A stretch of 30,884 nucleotides of DNA from Emiliania huxleyi CCMP1516 (taxonomy: Eukaryota > Haptophyta > Isochrysidales > Noelaerhabdaceae): the NCBI RefSeq assembly GCF_000372725.1, contig NW_005198391.1, positions 21,768 to 52,651 of the forward strand. Reading direction: 5' to 3'. Under the pieces are notes generated by a model that saw only the letters and a program-made list of their open reading frames with translations, was not told where the DNA came from and searched no databases. The position numbers were made by a program, and so were the translations under genes. Positions 9,396 through 17,364 of this stretch are shown here, piece by piece; the first letter of the stretch is position 1, and each line of letters opens with the position of its first letter.

Positions 9396-10424
9396 ATGCG
9401 GTCGCTGCCTGCGCTGCCGCCCACACCAAACTCTCCGGCCAAGGCTCCGTCGCCACGCACTCGCCCTCCGCCTGCGCTGCCTCCCACACCAAGATCTCCG
9501 GCCAAGGCTCCGTCGCCGCGCACTCGCCCTCCGCCCTCAAGGACGCGGGCGGGGAGGCCCTCGCCGCGGGCGACATCGTCCGCGCGACTCATATGTACAC
9601 GATGGCCATCGACTTGGTCCTCGAGGGCGAGGCGCCGCCGGCGAGTGGCGCAGATTGGTTCGCGCTGGACGCCAAGAGCGGCGGCGTGCTCCACGCGCTG
9701 CTCTCCAACCGCTCGCTCACGCTGCTCAAGCAAGAGGACGCTCCGGCGGCGGCAGAGGACGCAGAGCACTGCACATGTGCTCGGCCTGACTGGCCCAAGG
9801 GCCACCTGCGCCTCCTCGCGGCGCTCGACGCTTCCTTCACGCCGCTCGAGGAACGCCGCCGCGTGTGCGCCCGCGCGCTGCGCGCATGCCCCGGCCACCG
9901 AGCGCTGCACGAGGCCATGACGGTGCTTGACGCTGAGGCGGCCACCGCCGCTGCCGGCAAGCCGGCCGGGCGCCGCGCCGAGGAGGAAGAGGCGGAGCAG
10001 ATCGCGGCGACGCGGCGCGTCGCGGAGGACCCCGGCGACCCGCGCCGATTCATGGCGGCAGGGGACTTCGGCTCGGCGCTCGCGGTCGGAGCGTTTGGCT
10101 TGCAGAAGGACGTGGCCGCGGCGGAGGTGTACCTGCGAGTGGGCGCCGACGGCGGCGACGCGGGCGCCCAGCGCAACCTCGGCCTCCTCCTCCTCGAGCT
10201 GGCGGGCTGCGGAGGGCGCCGAGATGCTCCGCCGGGCCGCCGAGGGCGGCGACGAGAGCGCGGCCGCGACCTGCGATCAGCTTCTCTCCGAAGCAAAGGC
10301 GCGCGAGGAGGAGGCGCTCTTCAAGCTGCGGGCGCTGGCGAGCGGCGGCGACTCGCGAGCGCGCGCCGTGCTCGAGCAGCACGAGGCGGAGCGCGCGGCG
10401 GTGACTGCTCGGGCCGGCGCTTGA
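9396..10424 (+). CDS. TPR/SEL1-like repeat protein, start modelled, one apparent frameshift
   Basis: The convincing part runs in one frame from about 9542: DAGGEALAAGDIVRATHMYT (TPR-like), HALLSNRSLTLLKQEDAPAA (second TPR-like helix pair), an acidic EEEEAEQ linker, then QKDVAAAEVYLRVGADGGDA and GAQRNLGLLLLE, a SEL1-type repeat. Near 10200 the protein switches frame to AEGAEMLRRAAEGGDESAAA and runs to the TGA at 10422. This is either a one-base indel or a very short unrecognised intron. The only upstream ATG (9396) is in another frame and reads a proline-rich MRSLPALPPTPNSPAK. A 68-nt intron (9474-9541, GC donor GCGCTG, acceptor CAAG) links it in frame to the TPR part. Such repeats bind protein partners; the target is unknown. 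Confidence 0.55.
9408..9533. repeat. 63-bp tandem duplication at the start of the TPR/SEL1 gene
   Basis: Two 63-bp copies (9408-9470 and 9471-9533) differ at four positions. In the ATG frame two of the four differences are silent and the copies read as proline-rich APSPRTRPPP blocks. The modelled GC splice donor lies 3 bp into copy 2. Confidence 0.85.
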
Positions 10425-10800
10425 TCCGATCACTGCGAGGTGTGGACCCAACCCAGTTAACAACCGTGAGGTCGCGTAGGATCTCCTTGTCTTCTCCTGC
10501 ATCTAGTCGCGTGCTCGTGGCGTGTTCCGCCCGCCTTGATCATTCATGGCGTCATCCCCGAGGTGCAATCGGTTGCGTGTGTGCTGTGAACGGCGTGTCC
10601 GCGGCTCCGCCCTCCGCGCTCGTTTTCTCTTAGTTCACTATTATATTGCACAACGACATAGAACCGTACCAGCCGCTTCGGTTGCTGAAGCTGATGCTGT
10701 TGCTCGCTCGTGCGGGTACGTGGGTCAACTCGTGCACCAGGCTCGTGCATTTTGCACTCCGACTCCCGCCACGCCGCACGCGCCTGTTGGCCAAAGTACA
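10425..10800. other. 3' flank of the TPR/SEL1 gene
   Basis: No gene supported. Moderately AT-richer than the coding part, with TTCACTATTATATTGCAC at about 10634. Probably 3'-UTR and intergenic DNA up to the inverted-repeat element. Confidence 0.4.
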
Positions 10801-10809
10801 GGTTTCGTC

Positions 10810-11296
10810 TTAGGGTACCCCTAGGGTTCTGAGGGCCGGATTGTTTTAAGACCTTTTAGGAAATGAGGAGGTTTGGGGGCTCAAATTGTCATTTAAGAGA
10901 TTGCAGGCACGGGGGGTCCCTCTTTTAAGTCTGTTTAAGCGAAAATCGGCCTCACCGGCACGCGTCGCTGGGTTCCGCGCCGTTTTATCCAATACTGCCT
11001 TTATTAGGCACAAACCCGCCTCTGAAGACACATCTGTAGGTCTGGTGCACTGGCAGGAGCCATACTCGCATAGGGGACGCGTGCCAGCTGACTGTAGCCA
11101 GCTTCCCGGCCTCCGGCGTCTACCGGGAGCCTCCCGGACCATCGACCTCGGGAGCTCTCCCGCACCGTTTAAGCGTTTAAGACCGTTTAAGGAATCGGCG
11201 GCCCAGCAGCTCTTAAAACCGGCCTAGGCCGGTTTTAAGCCGTTTAAGCCGCAGGCGCCCCAGGGCCCACCCGTTTAATCCTAGGGGTACCCTAAG
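10810..11296. mobile_element. MITE-like element with inverted ends and 9-bp target duplication
   Basis: The left end TTAGGGTACCCCTAGG (10810-10825) is the exact reverse complement of the right end CCTAGGGGTACCCTAA (11280-11295), followed by one extra G. The direct repeat GGTTTCGTC flanks it at 10801-10809 and 11297-11305. The 487-bp body has no coding capacity. It is rich in GTTTAAG motifs (at least six between 11165 and 11250) and has a perfect 28-bp palindrome at 11212-11239. A 9-bp duplication is typical of Mutator-like elements (established knowledge), but the terminal repeats are short for that group. Confidence 0.8.
11212..11239. repeat. Perfect 28-bp palindrome inside the MITE-like element
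   Basis: CTTAAAACCGGCC and TAGGCCGGTTTTAAG halves form an exact self-complement centred on CCTAGG. It lies among GTTTAAG repeats near the right end of the element and could be a transposase-binding or cruciform-forming site. Confidence 0.9.
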
Positions 11297-11514
11297 GGTT
11301 TCGTCTCTTTCGATCCGGGCCACCACAAATTTTGATCAGCAAATTTCGAGGGGCGGCCGCAAATTTTGAGGTAAGATTTTGATTGTCAAAACACGTCCGT
11401 CTTGCCGCAGGATAGAGCATATAGGCGGCGAACACTCACACACGACATCCCACCACTCAACAGGACGCGTTAACTTCCCCACGAGACACGGCTAACGCGC
11501 AGGCGCACATGAGT

Positions 11515-12085
11515 CGGCATTTGGTGGCGTGAGGAGTGAGGAACGCTACTGGCGGCGCGAGAGGGCCTCTCTCCGCTGCGTGTGTTGCCCATCGGCACGC
11601 GGGTGCGCAGAATCGCGACTCTCCCGCTCGCTCGACCCTTTTGCCGCGAGAGGGCGCCGGCTGCGTGTAACAGGTGGCTGGCGCCCTGAGGCGGCATTTG
11701 GTGGCGTGGGGAGTGCGGAACGCTACTGGCGGCGCGAGAGGGCCTCTCTCGGTTGCGTGTGCCGCCCATCGGCACGCGGGTGCGCAGACATCGCGACTCC
11801 TGCGCGACTCTCCCGCTCGCTCGACCCTTTTGCCGCGAGAGGGCGCCGGCTGCGTGTAAGAGGTGGCTGGCGCCCTGAGGATCTGAGGCGGCATTTGGTG
11901 GCGTGGGGAGTGCGGAACGCTACTGGCGGCGCGAGAGGGCCTCTCTCGGTTGCGTGTGCCGCCCATCGGCACGCGAGTGCGCAGATATTGCGACTCTCCC
12001 GCTCGCTCGACCCTTTTGCCGCTAGAGGGCGCCGGCCGCGTGTAAGAGGTGGCTGGCGCCCTGAGGCGGCATTTGGTGGGGTCAG
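11515..12085. repeat. 177-bp-period tandem array next to telomeric repeats
   Basis: The phrase GGCATTTGGTGG marks unit starts at about 11516, 11693, 11890 and 12068, giving periods of 177, 197 and 178 bp. The middle unit is longer because of a small internal duplication around CGCGACTC and a GATCTGA insert. Units are over 90% alike by eye and the fourth is cut off at GTCAGCG. The array is open in several frames, but it is repeat sequence, not a gene. Confidence 0.85.
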
Positions 12086-12416
12086 CGTGCGGTGCTGAGT
12101 CTTACTCGTCGGCGCTGGGGCCAGATCCCAGCGCAGAACTCTGCAACGCTGGCATACAGAAACAACAAGACTAACCGCTTAACCCTAACCCCAACCCTAA
12201 CCCCAACCCTAACCCTAACCCTAACCCTAGGTCAGCGTGCGGGGCTGAGTCTTAGTCGTCGGCGCTGTGGGGCCAGATCCCAGCGCAGAACCCTGCAACG
12301 CTGGCATATACAGACACAACAAGACTAACCCTGACCCTGACCCTAACTAACCCTAACCCTAACCCTAACCCTAACCCTAACCCTAAGCTAACCCTAATAA
12401 CCCTAACCCTAACCCA
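12081..12416. repeat. Two subtelomere-like spacers, each followed by CCCTAA telomeric repeats
   Basis: Spacer 1 (12081-12175) and spacer 2 (12231-12330) are near-identical, both running from GTCAGCGTGCGG to ACAACAAGACTAAC. Spacer 1 leads into an imperfect CCCTAA tract at 12176-12229, and spacer 2 into a longer tract at 12325-12416 with CCCTGA and AACTAACCC variants. The strand polarity is that of a left chromosome end whose interior lies to the right, yet genes continue to the left. Confidence 0.9.
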
Positions 12417-12459
12417 CCCCCCAATTCCACACCGCGAGTTTGAAAGATCTTTTTGGAAA

Positions 12460-14148
12460 TCAGGCGACTGCAAATTTCTTCAAAATTTTCGCAGGCGCCC
12501 CGCGCCTGCAGATACCAGATTTTGAAATAAATTCGACAAAATTGGTACCTGGCCCAACGCGCCTGGCGGTGGCCTGTGAGGCCTCGCGGCCAGTCAGCCA
12601 GTGTTCCACATCCGTCCTGAGCAGAAACGTGCGATGCATCCAGGGCCGCACCGTGTTTGACTGCAGCCCGTCGGTGTGCACGCGAACGATGGGCGCGCGC
12701 GAGTAGATGATGACGAACTTGATGAGCGAGACAATCAGGCCAAAGAGCAGGCCGGACAAGAAGTTGCACGCCATGAGCAGGGGCACGACAACCACGAGCA
12801 GCTTGTCGACGGTGTCGTTTGTGCGCCGGATGGTCTCCAAGCCCTCGCCCATGAATCCGATGCCCATGTGCGCCATGTAGGCGCCAACGACCGCGCGTGG
12901 CACCGAGGCGGCCACGTCCGACACCACCAGCGTGGAGCAGGCGGCAAAGAGGACGACCCACGGGCCCGCGCGCGCACGACCGCGCAAGCCGCGACTCAGG
13001 CTCATGTTTGCCACGCTTGGGGATAGCTGCACGTAGTTGGGGATGGTACCAACGCACGCGGCGAACAAGTTGGCCATGCCGATCGAGCTGAGCTCTCGAT
13101 CGAGGTCGAAGGAGGCGGCCGCGGGCGGCGGTCGCTCGGTCTCGCCCTGCCGCGACGCAGGCCGCGCCGTCGCGACCGCCTCGACCGAGACGAGGTCTGT
13201 GATGGTCACGAGCGAGTGCACCAGGCAGCAGGAGAGGGAGTAGGGGAGAGCCGAGAGGACCACCGCCCACTGCACCTCTCCGAACGAGAGTTGCGAGAGG
13301 AGCCCCAAGGGCGAGGAGGCCGAAGGGTCGGCGTCGGCGTCGCCGCCCTCGCCGCCGCCCTCGCCGCCGCCGCCAAACCACCAGTGCTGGTCCAGCTTGG
13401 GCAGGCCGACGAGGGGCAGTGCGTGCGCCAGCAGGGTGGCGGCGGCGAGGAACAAGACGCCGGCAATCGGCGAACGAACGAGCCACTGCACAGCCGCGAG
13501 GGCGCAGATGAGGACAAGCGTGCACGCGATTCGAATCTGCGTGCCTGGATTGCCCACAAGCGCGCCCCACTCCATCTCTCCGCCCGACCCGGTCTCGAGG
13601 CCTTCCACAACCATGAAGAGGCCGACGCCGCCGAGCGCGGCCTTGAGAACGATGAGCGGGATGCATCTGAAGATGCCGCCCAGCTTGCAGCGGCCGACAC
13701 ACGTGTGCAGCGTCCCGACGAGTGCGCTCGTCATCGAGTAGGTGGCGATAAGCGTAGAGGCGCGAGCGGCGACGGGCAGCGCAGGGTCGATGAGTTCGGC
13801 GATTGGAACGAGGAGAGGAACGAGCTCGAGAGTGGCGCCGGCGGTGGCGTACGGGAACCGGCTGAAGAGGCAAGCCGCCGCCTGGCCCACGATGATGGAC
13901 AAAAGGAAGAGGTGCACGCCGGCAGAGGACGAGAACCCCAAGGCAGCTGGCAATATCAGCGACCCAAAGGATGCAGCGGTGACGTCGGCCAGGATTGTGA
14001 GGAAGGCGGCGATCGGCAGCCGGCTGAGGAACGAGCTTGCGATGCAAATGCCGCGCGGCCGCGGGCAGCGCGTGCCTGTCTCTTCTGGCGACGGGACGTC
14101 GACCGGCTCAATGTCAACAGCCACCTTGCAGACCGACCGGCGCGTCAT
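12460..14148 (-). CDS. SulP/SLC26-type anion transporter, apparently lacking its STAS domain
   Basis: A single-exon frame of about 562 residues from the ATG at 14148. Many hydrophobic segments are visible: FLTILADVTAASFGSLILPA, HLFLLSIIVGQAAACLF, LVLICALAAVQWLV, VLFLAAATLLAHALPLVGL and, near the end, LLFGLIVSLIKFVIIYSRAP. SIGMANLFAACVGTIPNYVQ followed by LSPSVANMSL matches the SulP pattern of a small-residue membrane motif before a serine-rich turn. The best relatives are probably the fungal Vsb1/YGR125w-like branch (inference). A glycine/acidic loop (GGGGEGGGEGGDAD) sits between two transmembrane blocks. After IVRVHTDGLQSNTVRPW, where the cytoplasmic STAS domain should start, only about 60 unrelated residues remain before the stop, beside the telomeric tract. 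In-frame ATG-less sequence extends further upstream but is not hydrophobic. Confidence 0.75.
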   Translation of the reverse strand: MTRRSVCKVAVDIEPVDVPSPEETGTRCPRPRGICIASSFLSRLPIAAFLTILADVTAASFGSLILPAALGFSSSAGVHLFLLSIIVGQAAACLFSRFPYATAGATLELVPLLVPIAELIDPALPVAARASTLIATYSMTSALVGTLHTCVGRCKLGGIFRCIPLIVLKAALGGVGLFMVVEGLETGSGGEMEWGALVGNPGTQIRIACTLVLICALAAVQWLVRSPIAGVLFLAAATLLAHALPLVGLPKLDQHWWFGGGGEGGGEGGDADADPSASSPLGLLSQLSFGEVQWAVVLSALPYSLSCCLVHSLVTITDLVSVEAVATARPASRQGETERPPPAAASFDLDRELSSIGMANLFAACVGTIPNYVQLSPSVANMSLSRGLRGRARAGPWVVLFAACSTLVVSDVAASVPRAVVGAYMAHMGIGFMGEGLETIRRTNDTVDKLLVVVVPLLMACNFLSGLLFGLIVSLIKFVIIYSRAPIVRVHTDGLQSNTVRPWMHRTFLLRTDVEHWLTGREASQATARRVGPGTNFVEFISKSGICRRGAPAKILKKFAVA

Positions 14149-14194
14149 GAGCGACGAGACGGGATGCGTCCAGCGTCGGACTCCTCGAACACCG

Positions 14195-14303
14195 CTAAAA
14201 AGAATTTTACCACCCGCGGTCGCACGACACGATTCACGCGACAGGCGAGGCGCGGGCGACGGCTTCCTCAGAAGCCGTCGCCCGCTAAAAGGAATTTTAC
14301 AAC
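14195..14303. repeat. Dispersed upstream element, copy 1, with 15-bp hairpin
   Basis: The element starts AAAAAGAATTTTACCACC, continues through CGACACGATT and CGCGACAGGCGAGGCGC, and ends AAAAGGAATTTTACAACG. A perfect 15-bp stem (14252-14266 with 14271-14285, loop CTCA) sits in it. A diverged copy lies at 25361-25460. Copy 1 lies 47-155 bp upstream of the SulP start codon. Confidence 0.7.
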
Positions 14304-14715
14304 GCCTCCCTCGCACAACACTGGGGGACTGGCGCGCACTAAAAAGAAAATTGCATGGCAACGAAGGCGCTCTCACAAAGAAAAATGGAATTTTGCCGGT
14401 GCGGGACAGCCGCACACACATCCCGAGAGAGCGTGTGCCGTACGCTCACTCGGGAGGACTGCCAACGTTCCACAGCTCGCGGTCTTCCTACCTACTCGAG
14501 TATTCTCGTCCTCTCGCCTCCCCGGCTGTATTCCATTCTGTGTCGAAGTTTCCACCCTGTTCATCCTCAGTGTCCATCAAGGGGGGGCGCGCGAAGAGAG
14601 CCTGGCCGGGTGTTTTCGGACGCCTCGACGCCGACACCACGGGGCTCATCGGTGAGGAAACGTGAAGAACGTAACGAATCGTCGGAGGGCGGGAGCCGGG
14701 CGCCCTTCTCGTCGA

Positions 14716-15843
14716 TGGGCTGCTGCGGCTCCGTCAACATCGCACCAGAGACGGATCTCCCTCCTCCGGAGTGGGGCAAGCCACTCAAGGTGCGCCTCAA
14801 GAAGAAGGGCTTCTTCAGCGCCGACTACGACGTTCTCGTGACGCTGGCGGATGGCGAAGAGGTCAGGTGGATGCTGCTGGACGCGGTCGGCTCCTTCTGG
14901 GATAAGGGTTACTCCTACTTCCTGAAGCATAGATCGCCTGGGCAGTGGACGCGGCGGGCAAGAAGACGAGTACGGTGCTCGGCGCGGTGAACATCAGGGG
15001 AGAATGGGACGCGTTCTCCTTCAAGGTATCGGGAGGCGACCGCGACGTTGACATTGGTCCCTATCTTGACCTTTGGGAGGGGAATGTGGACTGGGGCATA
15101 TCCTCGTCGCAGAGGATGTGGGCAACCTGGACCCTCTCCAAGCGCGCAGTGCTGTACTCTGATGAGGCAATGACCAACCAGATTGGTTGGCTCGACGTGA
15201 CTGGGAGTGGGACGTGGTTTGAAGAGGCGCACTGCCCCTGTCCTCATTCAACTCCACACGTGGCACGCTGCCACTGTGGCCCGCTACGCCGCCCTTGACT
15301 CCATCCTTGCTCCTGCCCGCCCAGGTGCGTACGCGCATTGTGAACGACACAGACGCGGATGGGAGGTCAGTCACGCGGCACGAGCAGTATCGGCACACGG
15401 ACTGCAAAACGCGCGGCTTCCGGTACAAGTTTAACATCTTCAACACTCCCATGACAATACGCTACTCGGACAATCTCGCCGGAGGTCGGTTTTGGGAAAA
15501 GACGGCACTGAAGATCAAGGCTGTCAATGCTTTCGCTCCCGACGTTCCGCTTTTCAAGTGCACTGGTGACGGTGAGCAAACCTGCTCCATCGAGACCTTT
15601 GAGAACTCGGACCCAGTCTCGACCTTGCTGGCTGCGTACGCTATATCGTGCAAGCTTGACCCAAAGGACTTCAACCATCGCGCAGACTCGATGTGTGAGA
15701 GGAACTTGTGGCTCGGCATGCCGCCGGGAATGTCCAATTTTGTGGGCATGCCGGAGGCGGAATTTGAGGCTCGCTTTGCATCATACCCGGCGCCTGTGCC
15801 CGTGGCCTTCGCCACCCAGGTCGCCGCCTTTGCGCAAGGCTAG
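14716..15843 (+). CDS. Lipid-anchored protein with tubby/LURP-one-like core, one apparent frameshift
   Basis: Starts MGCCGSVNIAPETDLPPPEW: glycine-2 followed by two cysteines is the usual signal for N-myristoylation plus palmitoylation, so membrane attachment is likely. LKVRLKKKGFFSADYDVLV and EVRWMLLDAVGSFWDKGYSY follow, then a break at 14930-14945. The next frame reads VDAAGKKTSTVLGAVNIRGE and goes on to TGSGTWFEE at 15226. A 98-nt intron (GC donor GCGCAC, acceptor CCCAG) leads to exon 15325-15843, VRTRIVNDTDADGRSV to a TAG stop. The alternation of short beta-strand-like stretches with basic and aromatic residues suggests the tubby/LURP-one/scramblase fold; this is tentative. The break may be an indel or an unrecognised 25-nt intron. 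Confidence 0.55.
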
Positions 15844-16017
15844 TCGATGCCAGACGCTCCTGCTACTGCTGCTCGTGCTCTAAGCTAGGTGCTGGGAGAT
15901 AAAGCTTAAACGCGGCGAGCTCGCACGCCTTTCACGTTATACGACATGTTTATGTTATTTTAGGAAGCAGACAAAAAGAACGAGTGCCACAGCCCGGGAC
16001 GCACATCTCACCATAAG

Positions 16018-16670
16018 TTATTGAACCGCGCCCGTGTGGCGGCATTCGCGCGCCATGTACCACGCCGCTGTTCGTAGCGTGCGCGGAGGGCCACGTCGAC
16101 ATCGTCCGGCTGCTCCTCGAGGCTGGCGCGGCGGTCAACCAAGCCCGCAACAACGGCGCCACGCCGCTGCTCGCCGCGTGCCTTGGCGGCCACCTTGAGG
16201 TCGCCAAGCTCCTCTCCTCCTACGGCGCCTCGCGTGCCGCAATGCCGCCCTTTGGCACGCCCGAGGAGATTGCGAACCGCGACGGCCACGCCGACCTCGC
16301 CGCCTGGCTGGTCGCCAGCCGCGGCTGGACGCCGCTCGCGCACCTTGAGACCCTCACCGCCGCCCGCACTCTCTCCCTGCTGCGCAGCGGCGCAAGCCTG
16401 CACGAGGGCGAGCCGACGCCGCTGCAGCGCGCCGCGGGCGGCGAGGGCGAGGCGGCGGCGCTGGTTCGGCGGGCGGCGGCGCCGTGGTCGCCGGCAAACC
16501 ACTCGCTCTTCCCCGCGGCGGCCCGCGCGCGGGCGGCGCTCCTCGTCGTCTCGCTCTACGAGATCCACGAGCGGCACCATCTCGACTCGGCAGGAAACAC
16601 GAACGGCATCGCGGCGCGCGACTTTGTCACGTGCGTGCTGCGCTTCGCGATCACGCGCGAGACGGAGTAG
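16018..16670 (+). CDS. Ankyrin-repeat protein, no start codon visible (5'-truncated or pseudogene)
   Basis: The frame is open from 16017 after a TAA. It shows clear ankyrin repeats: TPLFVACAEGHVDIVRLLLE, AGAAVN, then ATPLLAACLGGHLEVAKLLS and SYGASRAA. The second half reads EEIANRDGHADLAAWLVASR, GWTPLAHLETLTAARTLSLL, and APWSPANHSLFPAAARARAA. I associate that second half with large ankyrin families of haptophyte genomes (from memory, not checked). It ends ARDFVTCVLRFAITRETE and a stop. There is no in-frame ATG before 16239, which lies inside the domain, and only about 170 bp separate it from the previous gene. So the first exon is either unrecognised or lost. Confidence 0.55.
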
Positions 16671-16861
16671 CGGAGCACTGCAGTGGCCCTGCTCTCACCT
16701 TGGCACCGCCGCAGCGGTGCCTCTCCTGTTGTTTAGCACTCAACCGTGACGATCGGACTGCGAGTCTGCGTGCCGTCCGTCCGCGAGCTCCCTCCTCCCT
16801 GCCCGGTTGCACTGGGGAAGAGCATGCGCAGACCGCAGTAGCTTGTACTAATAAACGTAAC

Positions 16862-16920
16862 AATAAATAAAAGACACCTCTACTACAGGAGAGGTCCCCG
16901 CCCGTTTGCGGTATCTTGAT
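16862..16920. repeat. Dispersed AT-then-GACACCTCT element, copy B
   Basis: It has the same block order as 1530-1610: AATAAATAAAA, GACACCTCT, ACTAC, AGGTCCCCGCCC, TTGCG. Here ACCTCT and AGAGGT can pair as a 6-bp stem. It lies about 190 bp after the ankyrin stop codon. Confidence 0.55.
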
Positions 16921-16955
16921 TCTTGTAATGCCACATACCAATAACCATTCCTCGC

Positions 16956-17066
16956 GGACTGCTCGAGCTCATCGAGCACCGGGGTCGAATCGGCGGGCGC
17001 GACCTCCTTCAAGAAGAAAAATCTCTCTCTCTCTCTCTCCTCCTTCATGATGCCGGTAAAGTTGAG
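16956..17066 (-). pseudogene. Isolated exon-like segment related to the small gene at 1983-2289
   Basis: After an acceptor (CTCTCACAG at 17067) the minus strand reads LNFTGIMKEERERERFFFLK, then EVAPADSTPVLDELEQS, exactly 37 codons to a GC donor (GCGAGG). It resembles the ITGVGAFAERFFFLERHE segment at 2199-2255 in the TG, ERFFFL and following acidic P-x-L pattern. No companion exon is visible on either side, so a gene fragment is the cautious call. A GA/CT run forms part of both the coding segment and its polypyrimidine tract. Confidence 0.3.
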
Positions 17067-17086
17067 CTGTGAGAGAGAGAGATTTT
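17018..17086. repeat. Inverted CT/GA repeat
   Basis: AAAAATCTCTCTCTCTC and, about 35 nt on, GAGAGAGAGATTTTT can form a long hairpin. The minus-strand polypyrimidine tract of the exon-like segment above is one arm. Confidence 0.75.
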
Positions 17087-17252
17087 TATTAACCAACAAG
17101 AAATCACGGCTCTCATTGAGCTGTGTGAATGCTGCGCGAAGAATATTTTTTTCGGGCCTTTAACCGTCCGGAAGATTTCTTCTTCACCACCCGCAAAAAC
17201 GCTCGGCCGGTCGGCCCACACGACGGGTCCGTGGTTGTGTTTTTGTGTCTGA

Positions 17253-17289
17253 GCTTGTGCGTCTTGGGGCCGTTGTGTTTTTGTGTGAA
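17253..17289 (+). promoter_or_regulatory. Shared upstream motif, copy 1
   Basis: GCTTGTGCGTCTTGGGGCCG followed by TTGTGTTTTTGTGTGAA, ending about 75 bp before the ATG of the fasciclin-TIG-ankyrin gene. The same motif, in the same orientation relative to the ATG, precedes the ORF at 21559-21804. The GTTGTGTTTTTGTGT part is also duplicated at 17233-17247. Confidence 0.55.
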
Positions 17290-17364
17290 CAGCTCATTGA
17301 GCTGTTCCACAGCACGCCCGGGCCTTGCGTAGGGCGGGCCCGCTGTTGTGTGAAAGCGGCAGCG

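Noticed and set aside
11457..12098. Repeat proteins on both strands of the 177-bp array
   Set aside because: Open frames arise from the GC-rich tandem repeat itself; both strands are open and neither shows selection on codon positions.
13216..14655. Large + strand protein (479 residues) opposite the SulP gene
   Set aside because: Highly charged shadow of a clear membrane transporter frame; no hydrophobic core or domain.
17018..17086. CT/GA inverted repeat as a transcription terminator
   Set aside because: Eukaryotic context and simple-sequence arms make a microsatellite origin more likely than a functional terminator.
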